Shown here piece after piece: positions 14,898 to 20,848 of a stretch of 25,028 nt of DNA (within the stretch, counting starts at the first letter, position 1; the number at the start of each line of letters is the position of its first letter). Origin of the DNA: Alistipes sp. GTDB lineage: Bacteria > Bacteroidota > Bacteroidia > Bacteroidales > Rikenellaceae. The stretch spans positions 1-25,028 of the forward strand of contig JAHZDG010000032.1 of assembly GCA_019422485.1 (NCBI GenBank), given 5' to 3'. The notes beneath the pieces were generated by a model. The model was not told where the DNA came from. It made no database searches and saw nothing but the letters and a program-made list of their open reading frames with translations. The translations under genes were made by a program, and so were the position numbers.

Positions 14898-15534
14898 TCT
14901 TTTCGACATATTGACGGCCGGGGAGCAGACATGCACGCGGCCGGAGCCGACACAAAGTCCGACGAAGAAAAACCATCGCCGAAAAACCCTGTGTCTCGAG
15001 CTGTCCGATCACTATCTGTACCGACGGGCCTTCTCGGAGTGCTCCCTGCTGGATGCATGCGGATCGTTCGACTTTGCGCCGGGGCATTCCTATCATTTCA
15101 TCACTGCCGGTGATGTGGACGCTCTTTCCTACCTGAAGGCCATACTCCGGCAGCAGCCGCTCGACTACTGTCTGTTTTCAACATGGTGCATGGCCGCGGA
15201 AGATATATTGCAGTTCGATCAATGGCTCCAGGAGGGCAAAATACGCCGATTGGACGCCTATGTCGGCGAGATATTCCCGAACTCCTACAAGGTCGAATAC
15301 GCCTTGCTGAAGGAGTGTTTCGCCCGAAATACCGGGGGGGGGAGAATTGCCGTTTTCCGCAATCATTCCAAAATTTTCGCCGGATACGGCCCGCGTTTCG
15401 CCTTCGGGATCGAAACCTCGGCAAACATCAACACCAACCCGAGAACCGAAAACGGGTGCATCACAATCGGACGCGAAATATACGAATTCTATCGCTCGTA
15501 TTTCGACGGTATAAAATCATTCGAACATGAATAA
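14887..15534 (+). CDS. PLD-superfamily-like protein (single HxK motif)
   Basis: 215 residues from the ATG at 14887. The central part (DALSYLKAILRQQPLDYCLFSTWCMAAEDI, then GKIRRLDAYVGEIFPN) alternates strand and helix as in phospholipase-D-fold nucleases. The catalytic pattern is N-H160-S-K162-IFAG followed by SANINTNPRTEN (178-189), with Glu188 as a likely partner. One HxK motif implies a homodimer, as in Nuc or BfiI. It would act as a phosphodiesterase or nuclease, perhaps in DNA processing during packaging, since it precedes both terminase genes. A nine-base G tract encodes Gly150-152, just before the active site; a one-base slip would remove the motif. Confidence 0.65.
   Translation: MPDNLFDILTAGEQTCTRPEPTQSPTKKNHRRKTLCLELSDHYLYRRAFSECSLLDACGSFDFAPGHSYHFITAGDVDALSYLKAILRQQPLDYCLFSTWCMAAEDILQFDQWLQEGKIRRLDAYVGEIFPNSYKVEYALLKECFARNTGGGRIAVFRNHSKIFAGYGPRFAFGIETSANINTNPRTENGCITIGREIYEFYRSYFDGIKSFEHE
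15334..15342. repeat. G9 homopolymer inside the PLD-like gene
   Basis: Nine G encode three glycines eight residues before the HxK motif. Both other frames stay open for a long way beyond the tract, so slippage would give full-length proteins lacking the active site. Confidence 0.75.
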
Positions 15535-16468
15535 ACTGTACGAACGGGACAAAATCGGTGCGGCGCTCGGCCCTGAAGACCAGGAGCGCGTCCGAAAACT
15601 GGCAGGATTGAATTATACCCCGCGAGAAATGGCGGATTATTTCAAGGCCGACCGGGAACAATTCATCGCCGAAGCCAGCGATGCCGGCAGCATCGTCCGC
15701 CAGCTGATCGAGCAGGGGCAAATCCGCATAACGGCGGACCTGTCGCTAAAGCTGTACGACAATGCCAAAAACGGCGATGTCCCATCCATTCAGCAACTCG
15801 GCCGGATTCGACGCGAAAAAGCCTTTCAGGTGTCGAAACTCGACCTGTTCGGAGGATTCGAGGACAAGGAAATCTACGAGAAGCTCAACGAATACATTTC
15901 ATCGGGGTGTTCCGCAAGCCTTTCGAGAGACGAACAGACGTTCTTCGAACTCCTCTCGACGATCAGCTCTCTCGACCGGAAGTTCGGAAAACGAAACACC
16001 GTCCGACTGCTGGTGGCTCAATACGGAATGACCTATGCGAAAGCAGTGGATCTCTACGAACAGGCCGACGCACTTTTCTATTCCAACCGGAACAGCGACC
16101 GCGAGGCCCTGCGGAACAAATACGCCGACATGCTCTACGACTGGGCCGTGCAGGTGGCAGACACGGCACAGTCGGCCAAAGATTTCGAGATCGCAGGCGA
16201 TCTGATGATGAAAAGCCGCGCCGCCCGGGGACTCGACAGGGAAGATATCCAGAAACTCCCCGCGGCCATGTACCTCCGCCCGATACGTGTATTCTCGCTG
16301 ACGCCCGAAATATCGGGACTCCCCAAGGTCAACCGCCAGCAACTCGCACAGCATATCGCAGCCCTTCAGATTCCCGAGCGGGAACGGCGGCGCGTCCGCA
16401 ACGACGCATTCATCGAGGACGTAAACATCGAAGAATTCATCGCATATGCCGAACAGAGCCAAAATTAA
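15527..16468 (+). CDS. Probable terminase small subunit
   Basis: 313 residues, directly before and overlapping (23 bases) the large terminase. The N-terminus has a helix-turn-helix-like pattern (ERVRKLAGLNYTPREMADYFKADREQF), as in small subunits that recognise pac or cos DNA, and the rest is helical (ISSLDRKFGKRNTVRLLVAQYGMTYAKAVDLY). It is about twice as long as common small terminases, so it may carry an extra domain. The assignment depends mainly on the HTH and the position. Confidence 0.6.
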   Translation: MNKLYERDKIGAALGPEDQERVRKLAGLNYTPREMADYFKADREQFIAEASDAGSIVRQLIEQGQIRITADLSLKLYDNAKNGDVPSIQQLGRIRREKAFQVSKLDLFGGFEDKEIYEKLNEYISSGCSASLSRDEQTFFELLSTISSLDRKFGKRNTVRLLVAQYGMTYAKAVDLYEQADALFYSNRNSDREALRNKYADMLYDWAVQVADTAQSAKDFEIAGDLMMKSRAARGLDREDIQKLPAAMYLRPIRVFSLTPEISGLPKVNRQQLAQHIAALQIPERERRRVRNDAFIEDVNIEEFIAYAEQSQN

Positions 16469-18206
16469 AACAGGGGCAAAGCCCTATGTCGCCGAGGTGC
16501 TGATGAACTGGCTCGCGCAGTTCCTGGCGATGATCCTTCCGACCAACCTCGCGCTGATCGCAGGACGCGGATCGGCAAAAACTTCGGAAATTCAGGTCGA
16601 ACGGCTGATCGCAATGATGTACGACATGCCCGGAGCCCCCGCAGCATGGGTAGCAGATACTTTCACCAACCTGCAAGCAAACGTATTGCCCACTGTCCTC
16701 GAAGGACTCGAAAGGAAAGGGTACCGGGAAAACACGCACTTCATCATCGAAAAACAACCGCCCGAATACTCGGATAAGGAATGCGAAGATCTCCCCCAGT
16801 GGCTCCGCCCGCATTTCTGGAAGCCGTTCAATAAGATCGTCAGCTACAAGCGTACGATCATCTTCTTCACGGGATTCAACCTGACATTCGGATCACTCGA
16901 CCGCCCGGCCTCCTTGGCAGGCCGCTCCTACGTCCATGTGTTCGGCGACGAAGCCAAATATTTTCCCGAAGAGAAGATCGCAAACCTCCTGAAGGCCGTG
17001 CGAGGATACCGGGTGCAATTCGGGCGATCGCCGTTCTACCGCGGGCGCACCTTCACGACGGACATGCCGAACGCTTCCAATGTCGGGGAGTACGACTGGA
17101 TATTCAAGGACCTCAAGAACATGGACAAGGAGATGGTGCTCACACTCTACAAAACGGCCCTTGTGGTGAACGAGGCGACGCAGGAATATATCGCGGCAAA
17201 GGAACGGTTCATGCAGACCCGCACGGACGAAGACCGGAAAGAATACCGCAACAAGCTCCGCACGCTCAACAGATGGTATGCGGACTGGTACGAACTGCGC
17301 AAGCACCCGAAGGCCCGCACCGTATTTCTGCTGGCATCCTCGTATGTCAACGTAGACATCCTATCGCTCGAATATCTCGAAGATGCGATGTCTACACAGC
17401 TCGCGGATGTGAACGCCGCGATCCTCTCCATGCGCCCCAGACTCGAAGCAGGAATGCGCTTCTATGCCAACCTCGGAGAACGGCACTTCTTCGACGACGG
17501 GAATATCCTGTCAGTACAAAACGCATTCGGCCTGCGGGATCGGGAAGATTGCAGCGTCCTCCGTTATCTCGATCCCAAGCGCGCCCTCGACGTGGGAATG
17601 GATTTCGGGAATATGCAGTCGATGGTCGTGGCACAGGACGACGGACACATCCTCCGATGCCTCAAAACCTTCTACGTACTCCCGCCGGCGTTTCTGCGGG
17701 AATTGGCGGATGATTTCCTCGCCTATTTCGCACAACACAAAGAGAAAACCATAAACCTCTACTACGATCGAGCCGGAAACAACTACCGGCGCCAGAAAGA
17801 GGATTTGGCCTCCAAAATCAAGGAAGCCATCGAACGCGATGCCGATGGCAAGAGAACCGGATGGAAAGTGATTCTCAAATCCAGGAACCAAGGCAACATC
17901 GGCCAGGCTGACGAGTACGTCTACATGCAGGAACTCCTATCCGGACGGAATCCCCACCTTCCGGCCATTCTGATCGACACGTACAACTGCCGACCCCTCA
18001 AAGCGTCGCTCGAAGGAGCCAAGACACGGAAAACCGACAAGGATCAGATTGCAAAGGATAAACGAAGCGAGAAACTCCCGCCGGAGAGGCTGCCGATGGA
18101 ATCGACCAACATGTCCGACGCGTTCAAATACCTCGTGATGCGCAAGACCTGGGTGGCTTTGACCCGTAAAGGCACGCGGCCGATCCGTGTCGATGCTGCA
18201 ATCTAA
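16446..18206 (+). CDS. terL: Terminase large subunit
   Basis: 586 residues. The ATPase part has a Walker A variant AGRGSAKT (39-46) and Walker B VHVFGDEA with Asp168-Glu169. The nuclease part has the acidic triad of the RNase H-like fold: Asp386 in DVGMDFGN, Asp441 in YYDRAGN and Asp558 in MSDAFKYLV. It cuts concatemeric DNA and pumps it into the prohead through the portal. Length and motif order are normal for the family. A strong terminator lies 29 bases downstream, so the transcript of the head block ends here rather than continuing to the portal. Confidence 0.92.
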   Translation: MPNRAKIKTGAKPYVAEVLMNWLAQFLAMILPTNLALIAGRGSAKTSEIQVERLIAMMYDMPGAPAAWVADTFTNLQANVLPTVLEGLERKGYRENTHFIIEKQPPEYSDKECEDLPQWLRPHFWKPFNKIVSYKRTIIFFTGFNLTFGSLDRPASLAGRSYVHVFGDEAKYFPEEKIANLLKAVRGYRVQFGRSPFYRGRTFTTDMPNASNVGEYDWIFKDLKNMDKEMVLTLYKTALVVNEATQEYIAAKERFMQTRTDEDRKEYRNKLRTLNRWYADWYELRKHPKARTVFLLASSYVNVDILSLEYLEDAMSTQLADVNAAILSMRPRLEAGMRFYANLGERHFFDDGNILSVQNAFGLRDREDCSVLRYLDPKRALDVGMDFGNMQSMVVAQDDGHILRCLKTFYVLPPAFLRELADDFLAYFAQHKEKTINLYYDRAGNNYRRQKEDLASKIKEAIERDADGKRTGWKVILKSRNQGNIGQADEYVYMQELLSGRNPHLPAILIDTYNCRPLKASLEGAKTRKTDKDQIAKDKRSEKLPPERLPMESTNMSDAFKYLVMRKTWVALTRKGTRPIRVDAAI

Positions 18207-18234
18207 AACCGGCTGACGAACACCATACGGTTCC

Positions 18235-18270
18235 CGCCCCGAAAAAAAATCGGGGCGTTTTCTATTTTTT
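18235..18270 (+). terminator. Terminator after the large terminase
   Basis: CGCCCCGA at 18235-18242 pairs with TCGGGGCG at 18250-18257, followed by a T-rich run to 18271. The stem sequence is the same as in the terminator at 24539. Confidence 0.85.
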
Positions 18271-18282
18271 TTCGGCAAAATA

Positions 18283-18314
18283 TTTGCATAATAATTAAAT
18301 GATTATTATATTTG
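18283..18314 (+). promoter_or_regulatory. Promoter for the small gene at 18340
   Basis: TTTG at 18283-18286, a 20-base spacer, and TATATTTG at 18307-18314: a full match to the Bacteroidetes consensus. Start would be near 18321, just before the ATG at 18340. Confidence 0.75.
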
Positions 18315-18339
18315 TATCGTCAAACAAAGCAAATGAACT

Positions 18340-18495
18340 ATGAACCCAAGCAAAGAACAAAAGGAGTTGGAAAAGGAGCTGATCTATTATTTGCGGCTTT
18401 TTAATGAACTCAAAGGCCGGAACGGGGCCGACAACATAATCCCGTTCATTGAGGCAAAAATCGACGAATTGGTCGAATCAATTAAAATGATGTAA
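18340..18495 (+). CDS. Small acidic/basic helical protein, 51 residues
   Basis: MNPSKEQKELEKELIYYLRL is followed by an acidic helix ending DELVESIKMM. It is a single long amphipathic helix pair with no known motif. Its own consensus promoter lies just upstream, and a GC hairpin at 18502-18524 follows the stop. It probably shares a transcript with the DUF5053-like gene after it. It may be a partner of that protein; nothing in the sequence tests this. Confidence 0.6.
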   Translation: MNPSKEQKELEKELIYYLRLFNELKGRNGADNIIPFIEAKIDELVESIKMM

Positions 18496-18501
18496 AACAA
18501 A

Positions 18502-18524
18502 TCCCCGCCGTGAGAGGGCGGGGA
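18502..18524 (+). promoter_or_regulatory. GC hairpin between the 51-residue gene and the DUF5053-like gene
   Basis: TCCCCGCC at 18502-18509 pairs with GGCGGGGA at 18517-18524 around a seven-base loop. There is no T-run after it, so it more likely protects or tunes the transcript than ends it. The next ATG is 17 bases downstream. Confidence 0.5.
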
Positions 18525-18540
18525 ATCAAAACCGAAAAAT

Positions 18541-18933
18541 ATGGATATTAAAGCGAAAATGGACGATTTCAAGGATCGCTACATAGCGGCCCGAACGGAA
18601 GCCGAACGGGAAGCTATTTTCGACCAAATCCGCGCCGAAATGGACACTGATGCCGAGGGGGTTGCCAAGGCTGTTTTAGCCCAGATAACCGAAACGAACG
18701 AGCGGGCCAAAGAGGCCATCATCAAGGACCAGATAAAGGATATACTCCCCGTTATATCGCTGTCGTATATAGCCAAAGAGTACTTCGGCAAAACCAAAGA
18801 GTGGCTCTACCAGCGCGTAAACGGGAATATTGTCAATGGCAAACCTGCAAAATTTACTGACGAAGAAAAGCAAACTCTAAACTTCGCACTCAAAGACATC
18901 GCTAAAAAGTTGATGAAGATAAGCGTTTCATAG
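18541..18933 (+). CDS. DUF5053-like HTH protein
   Basis: 130 residues. The N-terminal half is a charged coiled coil. The C-terminal half has the block LSYIAKEYFGKTKEWLYQRVNGNIVNGKPAKFT followed by a closing helix (LNFALKDIAKKLMKI). From memory this is the signature of DUF5053, a family common in Bacteroidetes prophages and mobile elements. The SYIAKxYFGKxxxWLYQRxNG part has the form of a helix-turn-helix, so DNA binding is likely; the regulatory target is unknown. It lies in a short operon with the 51-residue gene between two terminators, separate from the structural genes on either side. Confidence 0.75.
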   Translation: MDIKAKMDDFKDRYIAARTEAEREAIFDQIRAEMDTDAEGVAKAVLAQITETNERAKEAIIKDQIKDILPVISLSYIAKEYFGKTKEWLYQRVNGNIVNGKPAKFTDEEKQTLNFALKDIAKKLMKISVS

Positions 18934-18971
18934 TATTGCTTTATTTGACACTAAACAGATCTGAAACGCCG

Positions 18972-18997
18972 CGCCCTGATTTTTTCGGGGCGTTTTT
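18972..18997 (+). terminator. Terminator after the DUF5053-like gene
   Basis: CGCCCTGA at 18972-18979 pairs with TCGGGGCG at 18985-18992 (one T-G pair), followed by T5 at 18993-18997. Confidence 0.8.
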
Positions 18998-19113
18998 GCA
19001 TTATTTCCCAAAAAGACCTGACCAACACCAGACTCGGTTTCACAAAACTGATCGCCTGCCGCATGGCCGACGAACTATTCGACGGGCAGCACGAAGCCGA
19101 CGCCCCGGCCTGC
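18998..19113 (+). pseudogene. Short coding-like remnant between two terminators
   Basis: One frame reads LTNTRLGFTKLIACRMADELF, then DGQHEADAPAC and a TGA at 19111-19113. Composition and codon use look coding, but no ATG precedes it except the internal one giving 17 residues (MADELFDGQ...). It may be the end of a gene whose front was lost, or a very short gene. A terminator follows at 19149. Confidence 0.3.
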
Positions 19114-19148
19114 TGATCCCCGAACACGATTCCGCCCTCTATGCACCG

Positions 19149-19172
19149 GCCCCGCTCCCCGCGGGGCTTTTT
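19149..19172 (+). terminator. Terminator after the coding-like remnant
   Basis: GCCCCGC at 19149-19155 and GCGGGGC at 19161-19167 form a perfect 7-bp stem with loop TCCCC, followed by T5. Confidence 0.8.
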
Positions 19173-19407
19173 CGTACCTGTTCCATCCGGGACGAAGTAT
19201 CATATTTCACCTTCCCGGGAGGCGTGCAATTGCACAAGGAGGAGAGAGCGGCTCGGGCTCAACTCGCACACAAAACAACCGTTTTTTCGAGCATTCGGTC
19301 CTCTTCGGTTAATTCCCAGCGTATTACGCCGAATCAACTCTGAAAAACCATGCAAAAACCACCTTTTTTCAAACGGGAATCGCCCCATTTCTCTCCCATA
19401 AACGCAT
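19173..19407. other. Intergenic stretch without a recognisable gene
   Basis: No supported gene is seen. A 12-bp palindrome GTGCAATTGCAC lies at 19224-19235. Open frames on both strands cross terminators or have no domain sense. A stretch near 19236-19270, read on the minus strand, resembles the 3' half of a tRNA (TCTCTCC preceded by a T-arm-like GAGTTGAGCCC), but it does not fold as a tRNA. Confidence 0.5.
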
Positions 19408-19487
19408 AAAAAGAGGGAGTTTGACGCACCCAAACTCCCCGAAACAGGAGAAATTCATCGTTTCCTCCGATGGATCTCAACCTCTAT
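19408..19487 (-). ncRNA. Candidate minus-strand small RNA of about 80 bases
   Basis: On the minus strand, TATCTTTG at 19501-19494 fits the -7 box (no good -33 box is seen). About 50 bases later GGGAGTTTG and CAAACTCCC form a perfect 9-bp stem (plus-strand 19431-19439 and 19415-19423), followed by TCTTTTT. A promoter and an intrinsic terminator this close with no gene between suggest a short RNA. A 29-codon frame starting at 19458 would cross the terminator and is unlikely to be used. Confidence 0.4.
19415..19439 (-). terminator. Minus-strand intrinsic terminator
   Basis: A 9-bp perfect stem (GGGAGTTTG at 19415-19423, CAAACTCCC at 19431-19439) with a 7-base loop. The T-run on the minus strand corresponds to A19412-19408. 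On the plus strand no T-run follows, so it acts leftward. Confidence 0.65.
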
Positions 19488-19591
19488 GTAAGGGCAAAGA
19501 TAAGGAATATTTTCGGAATGTAGATAGGAGGCTAATAAAGCAGTCCATTCCAGATTCCTTTGCGGATACCCCATAAAATAAATTTAATAAA

Positions 19592-19623
19592 TTTGGCATG
19601 TGGCAATTTTTTTGCTATATTTG
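19592..19623 (+). promoter_or_regulatory. Promoter of the two-TM cargo gene
   Basis: TTTG at 19592-19595, 20-base spacer, TATATTTG at 19616-19623: a full consensus match. Transcription would start near 19630, leaving a leader of about 130 bases before the ATG at 19761. Confidence 0.75.
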
Positions 19624-19629
19624 CAAACA

Positions 19630-19735
19630 CCAAATGCAATCAACAACTGATAACAATGGGAGTAGATGCTTAGTTCTACATCTCTTTAGAAGAAATGTAG
19701 AAAAATAGTGAAACTAAATAGTTTCACTATTTTTT
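19630..19735 (+). promoter_or_regulatory. Structured leader with competing hairpins and an internal terminator
   Basis: GTAGA at 19662-19666 can pair with TCTAC at 19675-19679; alternatively TTCTACAT at 19674-19681 pairs with ATGTAGAA at 19695-19702. The two exclude each other. They are followed by a 15-bp stem (19701-19715 with 19720-19734) and a T-run, an intrinsic terminator ahead of the gene. A 24-codon open frame (19634-19708, beginning MQSTTDNNGSRC) ends inside the terminator stem. The layout resembles an attenuator: translation or a ligand would decide read-through into the cargo gene. This is inferred; the terminator may instead simply define a short RNA. Confidence 0.5.
19701..19735 (+). 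terminator. Intrinsic terminator in the cargo-gene leader
   Basis: AAAAATAGTGAAACT at 19701-19715 and its complement at 19720-19734 form a 15-bp perfect stem with loop AAAT. The T-rich 3' arm makes it active in both directions. Confidence 0.8.
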
Positions 19736-19760
19736 ACTTATAAACGAAGACCACTTAATT

Positions 19761-20510
19761 ATGATGAAAGCTATTTGGGAGAGACTCAATCCATATTGGA
19801 TGTCCTTCGGAACTCTCTGTTCTATCGGGTCATTATTATTTTGCATTTTTGCAGATCAAACTTTATTAAACATAGCTTTCCTTTGTGTCATTGCATGGCT
19901 GGGAATACTTCTATGGCAAATTATTGCCATTTTACGAACGTATTTAGACAAGCCATATCCCAATGATCACAAGTGCGTTGCATCTTTCATCAAGTACACT
20001 TGCAATGATGGAGATAATGTAATATTTGAAACTCATAAATTGATTCAAGCAAAATGTTTTCTTTTGGAACGATTCAATTTAGGGCTTAAATGGAGCGGAG
20101 ACCAAAAACTTCAAGTTGAATCAATGCTACAAGATGTCGAAGAATTTGAGGTTTATAATAAAGATGACAAGTACGACAATGCCGTATTAAAGTTGAAAAA
20201 CCCTGTTAAATATAATGACATTGCCGTTATTCATTGTAAGACGAAAGTTAATGATGCTGACCATAAATCCAAGCCAATGGTGGAAGTTGCCGTTCGTGAA
20301 CCAATGGACATGATTCATATTTGCATAGAATTAGCATATAAAGAGACCAATCCACCTGCCAGATGTTCTCGGAGACTTATTCAAACCATAGTTCCAAGAG
20401 AATACGATACAATAACCTCTATTGAATTCAACACTCATACCCGGCAATATGAGTACTGCATTCCTAACCCGGCTCCTGGATTTTTTTATCGAATCGAATG
20501 GACGAGATAA
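19761..20510 (+). CDS. Two-TM membrane protein with beta-rich cytosolic domain (AT-rich cargo)
   Basis: 249 residues. Residues about 14-32 (MSFGTLCSIGSLLFCIF) and 36-59 (LNIAFLCVIAWLGILLWQIIAIL) predict two membrane spans. Residues 65-249 form a soluble domain of many short strands with no catalytic motif I recognise, ending NPAPGFFYRIEW. The layout, two N-terminal spans plus a beta-rich cytosolic domain, recalls two-TM effector proteins of bacterial defence systems such as Cap15-type CBASS effectors, but no partner nucleotidyltransferase is adjacent and the match is only architectural. Base composition is far more AT-rich than its neighbours, and it has its own promoter, structured leader and terminator inside a structural operon. 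It therefore looks like a recently gained cargo gene (moron), with superinfection exclusion or defence the likeliest use. Confidence 0.7.
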   Translation: MMKAIWERLNPYWMSFGTLCSIGSLLFCIFADQTLLNIAFLCVIAWLGILLWQIIAILRTYLDKPYPNDHKCVASFIKYTCNDGDNVIFETHKLIQAKCFLLERFNLGLKWSGDQKLQVESMLQDVEEFEVYNKDDKYDNAVLKLKNPVKYNDIAVIHCKTKVNDADHKSKPMVEVAVREPMDMIHICIELAYKETNPPARCSRRLIQTIVPREYDTITSIEFNTHTRQYEYCIPNPAPGFFYRIEWTR

Positions 20511-20544
20511 CCCCGCCTTATCTAATATCCAAATTTGTCCTTTA

Positions 20545-20570
20545 ATACCCGCTATCAAGCGGGTATTTTT
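20545..20570 (+). terminator. Terminator after the cargo gene
   Basis: ATACCCGCT at 20545-20553 and AGCGGGTAT at 20558-20566 form a 9-bp perfect stem with loop ATCA, followed by T5. Confidence 0.85.
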
Positions 20571-20575
20571 GCGTC

Positions 20576-20848
20576 ATGGATCTGTATGCAGCCATCAAAC
20601 AGATGCGGGAACTCTCGGATCGTCAAGAGCCGTTCTCCTTTTCCTTCATGTCGTGTTCCACATCGACACAGGAGAGCCGCGGGATCGTGGATGTGCGGCA
20701 TGCCCGACTCCGCCCGCGGCCTCATGCCGACGGGAACCGCTTCGCCGAACTGCTCGAGGAGTACGTGGACCTCGACACCGGAGAAGCCCGCCGATTTTAC
20801 CGGCCGCTCCTAATGATCTTCAACGGACAGAAAGTAGTTTTACAATGA
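20576..20848 (+). CDS. Small conserved Bacteroidetes phage protein before the portal
   Basis: 90 residues. The pattern MDLYAAIKQMRELS, then EPFSFSFMSCSTSTQESRGIV, DVRHARLRP and FYRPLLMIFNGQKV matches, from memory, a small protein often found in Bacteroidetes phages and integrative elements. It has no known function; the fold looks like a small beta sheet with one helix. The ATG follows a terminator by only a few bases, so its promoter is not obvious and may be overlapped by the cargo block. Its stop overlaps the portal start (ATGA). Confidence 0.7.
   Translation: MDLYAAIKQMRELSDRQEPFSFSFMSCSTSTQESRGIVDVRHARLRPRPHADGNRFAELLEEYVDLDTGEARRFYRPLLMIFNGQKVVLQ

Noticed and set aside
19236..19320. 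tRNA-like 3' half on the minus strand
   Set aside because: A T-arm-like and acceptor-like sequence is visible, but no matching 5' half, D-arm or anticodon arm can be folded at normal length.
19139..19401. Plus-strand open frames at 18936-19343 and 19141-19401
   Set aside because: They run through terminators at 18972 and 19149 and show arginine/proline-rich shadow composition.
20422..20844. In-frame upstream extension of the portal gene
   Set aside because: It crosses the cargo gene's end and a terminator, and overlaps the well-formed 90-residue gene in another frame.
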